Positions 34,969 through 44,806 of a DNA stretch of 64,000 nt are shown one piece after another. Numbering within the stretch: the first letter of the stretch is position 1; each line of letters starts with the position of its first letter. The notes beneath the pieces are model-generated. The model ran no database searches and was not told where the DNA came from. It saw only the letters and a list, made by a program, of their open reading frames with translations. The translations under genes and the position numbers were made by a program. Origin of the DNA: CAVVSD01 sp963757125 (GTDB lineage Bacteria; Actinomycetota; Thermoleophilia; Solirubrobacterales; Solirubrobacteraceae); assembly GCA_963757125.1 (NCBI GenBank), contig CAVWQP010000009.1, forward strand, positions 434,001 through 498,000. Direction: 5' to 3'.

Positions 34969-35931
34969 ATGGCGAACCGGATCGGCGCCAAGCTGAAGCG
35001 GCCACGATGGGCGCCCAACGGCTCCTCCAATGGTCGTATCGACGGTGCCAGTCGTCTCGAGGACCTCGTCGTCATCACCGGCTTCTCCGGCGCCGGCAAG
35101 TCCACCGCGATGAACGTCTTCGAGGACGCGGGCTACTTCTGCGTGGACAACCTCCCGCCGGAGATGATCCGCTCGCTCGTCGAGCTGTTCGTCCACGAGG
35201 GCTCGAAGGTCGAGCGCGCGGCGGTCGTCAGCGACGTGCGCGGCGGCGAGTACTTCGACCTGCTGCGCGCCGTGCTCGAGGAGCTGCCCGGGATGGGCGT
35301 GCGCTACCGCGTGCTGTTCCTCGACGCCGACGAGCTCACGCTGCTCAACCGCTACAAGGAGACGCGCCGCCGCCATCCCGTCGCGCCGACGGGCTCGATC
35401 GCCACGGGCATCGAGTCCGAGCGCGCGATGCTCGACCCGCTGAAGGAGCTGGCCGACGCCGTCGTCGACACGAGCGGGCTGAAGGCCAGCACGCTGCGCA
35501 GGCGCATCGCCGACGAGTTCCTGCCCCACCACGAGACGGCGCGCCTCGCCGTCACGTTCCAGAGCTTCGGCTTCAAGCACGGGCCGCCCCGCGACGCCGA
35601 CCTCGTGTTCGACGTCCGGTTCCTTCCCAACCCGCACTGGGAGCCCGCACTGCGGGAGCTGACGGGGCACGACGCCCGGGTCGTCGACTACGTCGCGCGC
35701 GGCGGCAAGCTCGAGGAGTTCTACGACAAGATCGTCCCGCTCCTGGACTTCCTGCTCCCGGAGTACAAGGCGGAGGGCAAGGCGCACCTCGCCATCGCGT
35801 TCGGCTGCACCGGCGGCCGGCATCGCTCCGTGGCCATCGCGGAGCACCTGGCCGAGCGCTACCGGGAGAGCGACGACCTCTGGATCGAGATCACGCACCG
35901 GGACGTGACGAAGGCCCCCGAGCGGGCCTGA
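34969..35931 (+). CDS. rapZ: RapZ/YvcJ-family nucleotide-binding protein
   Basis: The protein has 320 residues. A basic N-terminal extension of ~30 residues precedes LVVITGFSGAGKSTAMNVFED, whose Walker A is GFSGAGKS. Downstream are YFCVDNLPPEM, LTLLNRYKETRRRHP and the C-terminal signature FGCTGGRHRSVAIAEHLA. In Enterobacteria RapZ controls the glmS small RNA pathway; in Gram-positives YvcJ is a GTPase/ATPase of unclear function. TAGCCT (34951-34956) lies 12 nt before the ATG. It sits in the usual place after uvrC, but the expected yvcK and whiA genes do not follow; gap comes next. Confidence 0.93.
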   Translation: MANRIGAKLKRPRWAPNGSSNGRIDGASRLEDLVVITGFSGAGKSTAMNVFEDAGYFCVDNLPPEMIRSLVELFVHEGSKVERAAVVSDVRGGEYFDLLRAVLEELPGMGVRYRVLFLDADELTLLNRYKETRRRHPVAPTGSIATGIESERAMLDPLKELADAVVDTSGLKASTLRRRIADEFLPHHETARLAVTFQSFGFKHGPPRDADLVFDVRFLPNPHWEPALRELTGHDARVVDYVARGGKLEEFYDKIVPLLDFLLPEYKAEGKAHLAIAFGCTGGRHRSVAIAEHLAERYRESDDLWIEITHRDVTKAPERA

Positions 35932-35976
35932 GTTAGGGTTGACGGCCCAGCTCGCCAAGGAAAGGACACGTCCCTG

Positions 35977-36992
<1,016 letters not shown>

Positions 36993-36996
<4 letters not shown>

Positions 36997-38123
36997 GGAC
37001 CCTCTCCGACCTGGGCGACGTCTCCGGTGAACGGGTCTTCGTCCGGGTCGACTTCAACGTCCCGCTCGACGGCCCGAAGATCAGCGACGACACGCGGATC
37101 CGTGCCGCGCTCCCGACGCTCCGCGCGCTGCGCGAGCAGGGAGCGCGACTCGTCCTGGCCAGCCATCTCGGCCGGCCGAAGGGCCCGGACCCGAAGCTGT
37201 CGCTGCGGCCCGTGCGCGATCGCCTCGAGGAGCTGCTGGGCGAGCACGTCGGGTTCGCCCCGGCGCTCCACGAGGTGCCCGACGACGACGTCGTCCTGCT
37301 CGAGAACGTGCGCTTCGACCCCGGCGAGACGAAGGACGACCCCGAGCTCGCGAAGCGCTACCGCGCGCTCGCCGACGCATACGTCGACGACGCCTTCGGC
37401 GCCGCGCACCGCGCGCACGCCTCGACGCACGCCGCGGCGCTGCTCTTCGACCGCCGCGCCGCCGGGCTGCTGCTGGAGCGCGAGGTCGCGACGCTCACGT
37501 CGATCCTCTCCGACCCGGGGCGCCCGTTCGTCGCGGTCGTCGGCGGCGCCAAGGTGACGGACAAGATCGGCGTGCTGGAGAAGTTCCTCGAGGTCGCCGA
37601 CGAGGTGCTCATCGGCGGGGCGATGGCGTTCCCGTTCCTCGCGGCGCAGGGCCACGACGTCGGGAACTCGCTCAACGCGCCCGAGGACGCCGAGCCGGCG
37701 CGGCGTCTGCTCGACGACCCGAAGCTGCGGCTGCCGGTCGACCTCGTGCTGGGTCGCGAGTTCTCCGCCGACACCGAGCGCCAGGATCTCGACGGCGTCG
37801 ACGTCCCCGCTGGCTGGATGGGCCTCGACATCGGCCCGCAGAGCGCCGAGGCGTACGTCGTGGCGGTGCGCCGCGCGGCCACGGTCTTCTGGAACGGACC
37901 CATGGGCGCGTTCGAGCTCGAGCCGTTCGCCGCGGGCACCGAGAAGATCGCCCGTGCGGTTGCCGCCAGCTCGGGTACTACGGTTGTCGGAGGAGGCGAT
38001 TCCGTCGCCGCGATCACGAAGTTCGGGTTGCAGGACGAGGTGACGCACGTGTCCACGGGAGGCGGCGCGTCCCTCGAGCTTGTCGAGGGGAAGACCCTGC
38101 CCGGCGTGGAGGTTCTTCGTTGA
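36993..38123 (+). CDS. pgk: Phosphoglycerate kinase
   Basis: The product has 376 residues with GTG start 36993 overlapping the gap stop. Signature VFVRVDFNVPLDG lies near residue 17, substrate-binding segments LASHLGRPKG and ENVRFDPGETKDD follow, and the C-terminal nucleotide-binding region is FWNGPMGAFE and TVVGGGDSVAAITKFG with STGGGASLELVEG. It is slightly shorter than the usual ~395 residues. It transfers phosphate from 1,3-bisphosphoglycerate to ADP. The 3' end overlaps the TTG start of tpiA. Confidence 0.97.
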
Positions 38124-38884
38124 GCAGTCGCACCCCGTTCATCGCGGGCAACTGGAAGATGTTCAAGACGATCGCGGAGGCGGAGGCGTACGTCGACGCC
38201 CTCGCCCCGCTCGTGGCGGACGTCGAGGGCGTGGACGTCGCGATCTGCGTGCCGTTCACCGCGCTCCAGGCCTGCGTCGCACACGCGGCCGGCACCAACG
38301 TCCGCGTCTTCGCGCAGAACATGCACGAGGCGCCCGAGGGAGCCTTCACCGGCGAGGTGTCCGCGCGGATGCTCGAGGAGCTCGACGTCGACGGCACCCT
38401 GCTCGGCCACTCCGAGCGCCGCCAGTACTTCGGCGAGACCGACCGTGCGCTGCGGGAGAAGATCCCTGCAGCGCTCGCCGCGGGCCTGCACCCGATCCTG
38501 TGCGTTGGCGAGACCGAGGAGGAGCGCGAGCGCGGCGACACCGAGCGCCGCCTGCGCCATCAGGTCCAGGAGGCGCTGCACGGCCTCTCGCCCGACGACA
38601 TCGCGAAGCTCACGATCGCCTACGAGCCGATCTGGGCGATCGGCACCGGGCAGGTCGCGACACCCGAGCAGGCGCAGGAGGCGATCGGGTTCGTCCGCGC
38701 GCTCGTCGGCGACCGCGCGAAGTCCGCGGCCGAGGTCGTCCGGGTCCTCTACGGCGGCTCGGTGAAGGCCGAGAACGCCGCCGAGCTGCTCTCGCTGCCC
38801 GACGTCGACGGCGCGCTCGTGGGCGGCGCATCCCTGGACCCGGAGTCCTTCGCCGCGATCGTCACGGCCGCCGCGGGGGCCTGA
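38120..38884 (+). CDS. tpiA: Triose-phosphate isomerase
   Basis: The product has 254 residues. The active site is complete: Asn/Lys in FIAGNWKMFKT, His in LLGHSERRQYFGE (~93-105), the catalytic Glu loop TIAYEPIWAIGTG (~164-176), and the phosphate loop YGGSVKAENA plus ALVGGASLDPESF. The start is a rare TTG at 38120, overlapping the pgk stop (TTGA), so translation is coupled; no other in-frame start fits the conserved N-terminus. It interconverts dihydroxyacetone phosphate and glyceraldehyde-3-phosphate. Confidence 0.97.
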   Translation: MSSRTPFIAGNWKMFKTIAEAEAYVDALAPLVADVEGVDVAICVPFTALQACVAHAAGTNVRVFAQNMHEAPEGAFTGEVSARMLEELDVDGTLLGHSERRQYFGETDRALREKIPAALAAGLHPILCVGETEEERERGDTERRLRHQVQEALHGLSPDDIAKLTIAYEPIWAIGTGQVATPEQAQEAIGFVRALVGDRAKSAAEVVRVLYGGSVKAENAAELLSLPDVDGALVGGASLDPESFAAIVTAAAGA

Positions 38885-38890
38885 GCGCCC

Positions 38891-40406
38891 GTGGACGCGC
38901 TTCCCTCGGCGGTCCTCGTCGTCCTCGACGGCTGGGGGCTGGCGCCCGACGGCCCGGGCAACGCCGTCTCGCTCGCCGAGACGCCGGTCTTCGACGACCT
39001 GTGGGCGCGCTACCCGCACACGACGCTCATCGCGAGCGGGGGTGCGGTCGGGCTGCCGGACGGGCAGATGGGCAACAGCGAGGTGGGCCACCTGAACCTC
39101 GGCGCGGGCGCGGTCATCAAGCAGGACCTCACGCGCATCGACGAGGCGGTCGCCGACGGCTCGCTGGCCGAGAACGAGGTGCTGCGCGCCGCGTTCGCGG
39201 ACGCCGAGCGCGTCCACCTCATCGGGCTGGTGTCCGACGGCGGCGTGCACTCGGGCCCCAAGCACGTGGAGGCCCTCATCCGCATGGGCGCCGACCTCGG
39301 CGTCCCCGACCTCGTCGTCCACGCGTTCACCGACGGGCGCGACACGTCGCCGACGGGCGGCGAGCGCTTCGTCGGCGATCTCGAGCGCTGGCTCGCGGAG
39401 GCGGGCAACGGGCGCGTCGGGTCGGTCATCGGGCGCTACTACGCGATGGACCGCGACAAGCGCTGGGAGCGCACGCAGCTCGCCTACGACCTGCTCGTGC
39501 ACGGCAAGGGCGAGCACGAGGCCGCCTCCGGCGTCGACGCCGTGCGCGCCGCGTACGAGCGCGACGAGACCGACGAGTTCATCACCGCGACGACCGTCGG
39601 CGACGAGGCGCGGATCCGGCCCGGGCGACTCGGTCATCGCGTTCAACTTCCGCCCCGACCGGATGCGCGAGATCACGCTGGCGCTCGCCGATCCGTCGTT
39701 CACCGACGTCGATCGCGGCGGCGCCGAGCCGGTCGATCGCTACGTGACGCTCACCGAGTACGAGGCCGACTGGTCCTACCCGGTGGCGTTCCCGCCGGCG
39801 CGTCCGAAGAACACCCTGCCGAAGGTGATCGCCGCGACGGGCGGCCGCCAGCTGCACGTCGCGGAGACGGAGAAGTACCCGCACGTGACGTACTTCTTCG
39901 GCGGCGGGGACGAGGACCCGGAGCAGGGCGAGGAGCGCGCGCTCGTGCCGTCGCCGCGCGACGTCCCGACGTACGACTGCAAGCCCGAGATGAGCGCCCG
40001 GGAGGCGTGCGACGCGTTCGTCGACGCGTGGCGCGACGGCGACTTCCGCTTCGGGATCATCAACTTCGCCAACGCGGACATGGTCGGCCACAGCGGCGTC
40101 ATCCCGGCCGCGGTCGCCGCGGTCGAGGCGGTCGACGCGTGCCTCGGCGACGTCGTGCGGGTCGTCCAGGACTCCGGCGGCGCGCTGCTCATCACCGCCG
40201 ACCACGGCAACGCGGACGAGATGCTCGAGGACGACGGCTCGCCCGACACCGCGCACTCGCTGAACCCGGTCCCCGTGGTCGTGACCGTCGAGGGTGCGAA
40301 GCTCGACCCCGACGGCGGCGTGCTCGCCGACGTCGCCCCGACGATCCTCGAGATGCTCGGCATCGATCAGCCTGCGGAGATGACCGGGCGCTCCCTGCTG
40401 GAGTAG
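38891..40406 (+). pseudogene. gpmI: Phosphoglycerate mutase, cofactor-independent (GpmI), one frameshift, probably a sequencing error
   Basis: The first part (GTG 38891: VLVVLDGWGLAPDGPGN; QMGNSEVGHLNLGAG; VHAFTDGRDTSP; IGRYYAMDRDKRWERT) ends in frame near ARIRPG at 39622. The second part starts with DSVIAFNFRPDRMREITLAL and runs through NFANADMVGHSG, LLITADHGNADEM, TAHSLNPVPV to the stop at 40406. Dropping one G from the GGG at 39623-39625 gives a complete ~504-residue enzyme with all Mn ligands and the phosphoserine region. It interconverts 3- and 2-phosphoglycerate. As it closes a conserved glycolytic operon with no other damage, real inactivation is unlikely. Confidence 0.9.
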
Positions 40407-40431
40407 TCGCATCGAGCTCGCCGCGGCAGCG

Positions 40432-41136
40432 GTGGCCGTGCTCGCCGGTGGCGTGCTGCAGTCCGCCACCGGCTTCGGGTTCTCGATGCTCACGAGCCCG
40501 CTTCTGCTCGCGCTCATCGGGCCCGAGCAGGCGGTGACGACGAGCAGCATCCTGGGGTTCCTGCTCAGCGGCGTGCTGCTCGCAGGGGAGGGGCGCAGGC
40601 CGGACGTGGCCACCCGCGACGTCGCGGTCATCGTCGTCTGCAGCCTCCCCGGCCTGGCGCTCGGCGCGATCGCGGTGAGCACGTTCTCGGTCCAGGCGCT
40701 GTCGCTCGTGATGGCCGTCGGGGTCGGAGCGGGCCTCGTGGTCCGCCTGCGCACGCGGCGCTCGCCGCCGAGCCAGGTCGGCAGGTGGTCCGCGCCGCTC
40801 GCCGGGCTCGCGAGCGGCGCGCTGAGCACGTCGACCGGGATCAGCGGCCCGCCGCTCATCTTCCACCTCCTCGCGCGCGGCCTGCCGCCGGCGCGCATGC
40901 GCGACACGCTCGCGGCGATCTTCCTCTCGCTCGGCGCGATCGGCCTGATCCCGCTCGCCATCACGGGCAGCCTCGACGTCCCGGACGGGATGCCGCTGCT
41001 GCTCGGGTGCGCGCTCGTCGGCCAGATCGCGGGTCGCCGGCTGTTCGCGCGGATGAGCTCCGGCGTCTACGAGCCGGTCGTGCTCGGCGTGCTGCTGGTG
41101 GCGTCGACGGTGGCGCTGGTGTCCGCGTTCGTCTAG
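40432..41136 (+). CDS. TauE/SafE-family membrane permease
   Basis: This ~234-residue protein has about seven or eight membrane helices. The two half-repeats carry the family motif: VLQSATGFGFSMLTSPLL near the N-terminus and ALSTSTGISGPPLIFHLLA in the second half. TauE/SafE proteins export or import sulfite, sulfonates or small carboxylates. GTG 40432 is the first standard start, but the hydrophobic frame extends back to ~40411 (ELAAAAVAVLAGG), so the true start is uncertain. It follows gpmI by 25 bp, possibly in the same transcript. The substrate is unknown. Confidence 0.82.
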   Translation: MAVLAGGVLQSATGFGFSMLTSPLLLALIGPEQAVTTSSILGFLLSGVLLAGEGRRPDVATRDVAVIVVCSLPGLALGAIAVSTFSVQALSLVMAVGVGAGLVVRLRTRRSPPSQVGRWSAPLAGLASGALSTSTGISGPPLIFHLLARGLPPARMRDTLAAIFLSLGAIGLIPLAITGSLDVPDGMPLLLGCALVGQIAGRRLFARMSSGVYEPVVLGVLLVASTVALVSAFV

Positions 41137-41139
41137 CCG

Positions 41140-42057
41140 CTAGGCCGCGCGCGGGTCCGGCAGCGGGGTCAGCGTGCGCTCGAGCTGCTCGCGCCGGCCC
41201 TCGTGCTGCGGCGGCAGCTTCAGCGTCTGCCCGAGGGACTCCAGGCGCTCGTCGAACGTGAAGCCGATGTCGCGCGTCGCCAGCTCGAACAGGACGCCCG
41301 TCGGGAGCCGCTGGTAGACGGAGTGGAAGTACTGGCGATCGATGATCGGCGTCGGGCGCGCGCCTGCGTCCATGAGCGCCCGGCGGAACGCGAGGAGCTC
41401 CTCGTCGTCGGCGGCGTTCCAGGCGACGTGGTGTACCGACCCGCCGCCCTCGCGGTGCGGCTCCTCGGGCGACGGATCCCATGCGATGCGGCCGCGGCGC
41501 CGCTCGCCCGTGGCCTCGAAGACGTCCGGCTCGACCTCGGTCAGCCCGAGCGCGTCGAACGCCGGCCGCGCGGTCGTGAGATCGCCTGCTGCGTAGGCCC
41601 GCACGCCGTGGAAGCCGCGCAGCGCGTGGTCGGCAGGGACGTCGGGCGCGTCGGCGCGCAGCGGCGGGTCGGGCACGTCGGCGACGACGAGCGCGTGGGC
41701 GAGGCCCTCCGGGTCCTCGAAGCGCAGCTCGCCGGCCTCCTCGGCGTTCGCGACGCCCCTGGCGCCCAGGCGGTCGCGCCAGAACGCGATCGACGCGTCC
41801 GATGCGACGCGCCACTCGATCCGGTGGATGGCGCCCGCGCCGCGCCGCCCGCGCGCGACGCCCGGGAACTCGAAGAACGTGAGGATGCTCCCCGGCGCGC
41901 CGGCCTCGTCGCCGTAGTAGAGGTGGTAGACGTCGGGGGCGTCGAAGTTCACGGTCTTCTTGACGAGTCGCAGCCCCAGGACTCCGGCGTAGAACTCGAC
42001 GTTGCCGGGCGCGTCGGCCGTGATCGCGGTGATGTGGTGGAGCCCCTCGAGCCTCAT
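41140..42057 (-). CDS. Ring-cleaving dioxygenase of the VOC superfamily (LinE/MhqO-like), copy 1
   Basis: The product has 305 residues with two vicinal-oxygen-chelate modules. The first opens with LEGLHHITAITADAPGNVEFY, with the metal His in HHIT, and includes LGLRLVKKTVNFDAPDVYHL. The second contains SVHHVAWNA (His) and GVLFELATRDIGFT (Glu). These are the three Fe(II) ligands of hydroquinone/extradiol ring-cleaving dioxygenases such as MhqO. ATG 42057 is chosen because it begins exactly at the conserved MRLEGLHH. It is divergent from a MarR gene, an arrangement also known for MhqR-controlled quinone-detoxification genes. A paralogue with a different regulator lies at 60555-61493. Confidence 0.88.
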   Translation of the reverse strand: MRLEGLHHITAITADAPGNVEFYAGVLGLRLVKKTVNFDAPDVYHLYYGDEAGAPGSILTFFEFPGVARGRRGAGAIHRIEWRVASDASIAFWRDRLGARGVANAEEAGELRFEDPEGLAHALVVADVPDPPLRADAPDVPADHALRGFHGVRAYAAGDLTTARPAFDALGLTEVEPDVFEATGERRRGRIAWDPSPEEPHREGGGSVHHVAWNAADDEELLAFRRALMDAGARPTPIIDRQYFHSVYQRLPTGVLFELATRDIGFTFDERLESLGQTLKLPPQHEGRREQLERTLTPLPDPRAA

Positions 42058-42091
42058 TGTCGGAGAGCAGACTTCCACACCGCGCCGATGA

Positions 42092-42121
42092 TTGCCTGAG
42101 CAACGGACCACCGGATATCGT
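42092..42121 (+). promoter_or_regulatory. Candidate MarR operator and -10 element between dioxygenase and marR
   Basis: TTGC-CTGA-GCAA (42092-42103) is a perfect inverted repeat in the 74 bp between the divergent dioxygenase and MarR genes, the usual place for an autoregulated MarR site. TATCGT (42116-42121) lies 10 nt before the marR ATG at 42132 and could be its -10 element. Confidence 0.45.
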
Positions 42122-42131
42122 CATCCCGCAG

Positions 42132-42617
42132 ATGCCGACTCCCGTCACACCCTCGGCGGCGACGCAGCTGTCGCCCGCCGAGCTCCGCGCCTGGCGCGGG
42201 ATGCTCCGAGTGCACAGCCGGCTGGTGAAGGTCCTCGACGCGCGGCTCGACCAGGACCACGGTCTTCCGCTGACCTCCTACGAGGTCCTCGTGCACCTCT
42301 CCGAGGCCGACGGCGACCGCATGCGCATGTGCGATCTCGCCGAGTCGATCCTCCTCAGCCGCAGTGGTCTCACGCGGCTCGTCGACCGTCTCGAGCGCGA
42401 CGGGCTGCTCGAGCGCGTCGCCTGCGCCGACGACGCGCGCGGCTCGTACGCGACGCTCACGCCTGCCGGGCGGGAGAAGCTCGCAGAGGCGCGCGTGAGC
42501 CATCTCGAGGGCGTCCGCTCGCTCTTCCTCGAGCACTTCTCGGAGGCGGAGCTCGAGGTCCTGGGCCAGCTGTGGGAGCGGATCCTCCCGCACGAGGACC
42601 TCACCCGCCTCGACTGA
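42132..42617 (+). CDS. MarR-family transcriptional regulator
   Basis: The protein has 161 residues from ATG 42132. The winged helix is LTSYEVLVHLSEADGDRMRM, DLAESILLSRSGLTRLVDRL and the wing ADDARGSYATLTPAGREKL, with flanking helices for dimerisation. The divergent ring-cleaving dioxygenase is the probable target, with phenolic or quinone compounds as likely inducers by analogy with MhqR. No cysteine pair typical of OhrR is seen, so oxidation sensing is less likely than ligand binding. The next gene (TetR) is convergent and ends 7 bp downstream. Confidence 0.9.
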   Translation: MPTPVTPSAATQLSPAELRAWRGMLRVHSRLVKVLDARLDQDHGLPLTSYEVLVHLSEADGDRMRMCDLAESILLSRSGLTRLVDRLERDGLLERVACADDARGSYATLTPAGREKLAEARVSHLEGVRSLFLEHFSEAELEVLGQLWERILPHEDLTRLD

Positions 42618-42623
42618 GAGGTC

Positions 42624-43253
42624 CTAGCCCTCGCGGGGTCTGGCGATGCGAGGCGCCGCGGGCAACCGCGGCGCATCGTGGTTGCGCATGCCGTTGAGCA
42701 CCATCTCGAGGTACCGGCGCCCGCCGGCCTCGCCGAAGCTCTCGAGCACCGCGCTGAGGCCGCACATGGTCAGGCCGACGTCCGTGGCGACGAGATCGCG
42801 CCGCGCCACGCCTGCCTCCTGCGCCGCCACGAGGAGCTGGCCGGTGACCTTCATGAGGCCGGTGTCCATCGCCACGTCGATGAACGACTCGGCGGGCTGG
42901 GTGGAGATGACCTGGGCGAGCCCGCGGTCGCCCTCGTGCTTGCCGGCGCACGCCCGCATGAACCCGGAGAAGGCCCCCCAGGCGTCGCGATCCGCCGCGG
43001 CGAGGAACTCGGGCCCTCGCGCGGTCATCGCCTCCATCTGGGCGACGACGAGCGCGCGGACGAGCGCGTCCTTCGTCGGGAAATGGCGGTAGACGGTCCC
43101 CACGCCGACGCCGGCGCGGCGTGCGACGTCCTCCATCTGCGCGTCGAGCCCGTCCTCCGAGAAGCAGTCGCGGGCGGCCGCGACGATCTTGTCGCGGTTG
43201 CGCTGCGCGTCGGCGCGGAGAGGGCGTGTGGTGGTGGCGTCGGGTGTCGTCAT
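42624..43253 (-). CDS. TetR-family transcriptional regulator
   Basis: The protein has 209 residues. The N-terminal HTH is RDKIVAAARDCFSEDGLDAQ, VARRAGVGVGTVYRHF, PTKDALVRAL (residues ~20-65), canonical for TetR. The C-terminal ligand domain (66-200) is of the kind that ends in LEMVLNGMR, seen in TetR/AcrR regulators of MFS efflux genes. It is divergent from the DHA2 transporter gene with 103 bp between them, in which repeated GGAACCGGA elements are found, so repression of the transporter and of itself is likely. Confidence 0.92.
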   Translation of the reverse strand: MTTPDATTTRPLRADAQRNRDKIVAAARDCFSEDGLDAQMEDVARRAGVGVGTVYRHFPTKDALVRALVVAQMEAMTARGPEFLAAADRDAWGAFSGFMRACAGKHEGDRGLAQVISTQPAESFIDVAMDTGLMKVTGQLLVAAQEAGVARRDLVATDVGLTMCGLSAVLESFGEAGGRRYLEMVLNGMRNHDAPRLPAAPRIARPREG

Positions 43254-43268
43254 GTCGTGAAGGCGAGT

Positions 43269-43319
43269 GGAACCGGAGTTCCGCTTCCGCTATCGTCGAT
43301 GCGACCCGGAACCGGAACC
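43269..43319 (+). promoter_or_regulatory. Candidate TetR operator repeats between tetR and the DHA2 transporter
   Basis: GGAAC-CGGA-GTTCC (43269-43282) is an inverted repeat. The 9-mer GGAACCGGA at its left edge recurs at 43308-43316, continuing to GGAACCGGAACC, 39 bp away. The pair lies in the divergent promoter region of the TetR and MFS genes, which suggests two regulator-binding sites. Confidence 0.5.
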
Positions 43320-43356
43320 CCGCTTCATCTTAACCGAACCGCAGGAGCTTTTCCGC

Positions 43357-44793
43357 ATGACCGACGCAGCCCCAACGAAGGACCGGCGGTGGCTGGCGCT
43401 CGCGCTGCTCGCCGCCGCCCAGTTCGTCGTCGTCCTCGACGCATCCATCGTGAACGTCGCCCTGCCGTCCATCGGCCGCGACCTCGACTTCGCCCAGGAG
43501 GACCTCTCCTGGGTCATCAACGCGTACACGCTCTTCTTCGGCGGCTTCCTGCTGCTGGGCGGTCGTCTCGCCGATCTGCTGGGCCGGCGCAGGATGTTCA
43601 TCGTCGGCCTCGTCGTCTTCGCGCTCGCCTCGCTCGCCGGTGGTCTCGCGCAGAGCGACCTCTGGCTCATCACCGCCCGCGCGGTGCAGGGACTCGGCGC
43701 CGCGCTGCTGTCGCCCGCCGCGCTGTCGCTGCTGATCGCGACGTTCGCCGAGGGCTCCGAGCGCAACAAGGCGCTGGGCGTCTGGGGCGCCGTCGCAGGC
43801 TCGGGCGGCGCCGCGGGCGTGCTGCTGGGCGGCGTGCTCACCGACGCCCTGAGCTGGGAGTGGGTGCTGTTCGTCAACGTGCCCATCGGCCTCGTCGTCG
43901 CCGTGCTCGCGCCGATGCTCGTCTCCGAGAGCCGCAGCGACGCCGCGCACCGGACCTTCGACATCCCCGGCGCCATCACGGTGACCGCCGGCCTCTCGAT
44001 CCTGGTCTACGCGCTCGTCGACGCCGAGAGCGCCGGCTGGGGCTCGGCCCAGACGATCGGGCTGCTCGCGCTGTCCGTCGCGCTCCTGGGCGCGTTCCTG
44101 CTCATCGAGTCGCGCACGCGCGGCCCGCTGCTGCCGCTGAGCATCTTCCGGCTGCGGACGTTGAGCGCGTCCAACGGCGTCGGGCTGCTCATCGGCATGT
44201 CGCTGTTCTCGATGTTCTTCTTCCTGTCGCTCTACATGCAGCAGGTGCTCGGCTACGACGCGATGAAGGCGGGGCTGTCGTACCTGCCGCTCGCCCTGAC
44301 GATCATCGTCAGCGCAGGCGTCGCGTCCCAGCTCACGACGAAGCTCGGCTTCAAGCCGGTGCTCATGGGCGGGATGCTGCTCGTCGCGGCGGGGCTGGTC
44401 TGGCTCTCGTTCGTCCCCGTGGACGGCAGCTACGCGACCGACCTGCTCGGGCCGATGATCGTCGCCGGCGCGGGCCTGGGCTTCTCGTTCGTGCCGGTCA
44501 CGATCGGCGCGGTGGCCGGGACGAAGCCGCACGAGGCGGGCCTCGCCTCGGGCCTCATCAACACGTCCCAGCAGGTCGGCGGCGCGCTCGGCGTGGCGGT
44601 GCTCTCGACGGTCGCGTTCGCGAACGTCGACCAGTTCCGCCCGGATCCGGCCGCGCTCACGCAGGGCTTCGGCAACGCCTTCCTCATCGGCGCCGGGTTC
44701 GCGTTCGTCGGCTTCCTCATCGCGACGTTCGCGGTGAGCCGGCGCGACAGCGAGGCGATGAAGGGCGTCGAGGCCGCCGTCGTCGCCGCATAG
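43357..44793 (+). CDS. MFS drug exporter, DHA2 (EmrB/QacA) family
   Basis: The product is 478 residues with 14 predicted membrane helices. Motif D1 (VVVLDASIVNVALPSIGRDL) and motif A (GGRLADLLGRRRMFIVG) are characteristic of DHA2 proton antiporters, as is motif C (GSGGAAGVLLGGVLT). Such proteins export hydrophobic cations, antibiotics or metabolites. ATG 43357 follows an AGGAG about 11 nt upstream. The divergent TetR regulator with operator-like repeats gives the classic inducible efflux arrangement. tgt begins 13 bp downstream of its stop with its own TAGAGT hexamer. Confidence 0.92.
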   Translation: MTDAAPTKDRRWLALALLAAAQFVVVLDASIVNVALPSIGRDLDFAQEDLSWVINAYTLFFGGFLLLGGRLADLLGRRRMFIVGLVVFALASLAGGLAQSDLWLITARAVQGLGAALLSPAALSLLIATFAEGSERNKALGVWGAVAGSGGAAGVLLGGVLTDALSWEWVLFVNVPIGLVVAVLAPMLVSESRSDAAHRTFDIPGAITVTAGLSILVYALVDAESAGWGSAQTIGLLALSVALLGAFLLIESRTRGPLLPLSIFRLRTLSASNGVGLLIGMSLFSMFFFLSLYMQQVLGYDAMKAGLSYLPLALTIIVSAGVASQLTTKLGFKPVLMGGMLLVAAGLVWLSFVPVDGSYATDLLGPMIVAGAGLGFSFVPVTIGAVAGTKPHEAGLASGLINTSQQVGGALGVAVLSTVAFANVDQFRPDPAALTQGFGNAFLIGAGFAFVGFLIATFAVSRRDSEAMKGVEAAVVAA

Positions 44794-44806
44794 AGTCACG
44801 GGCCGC

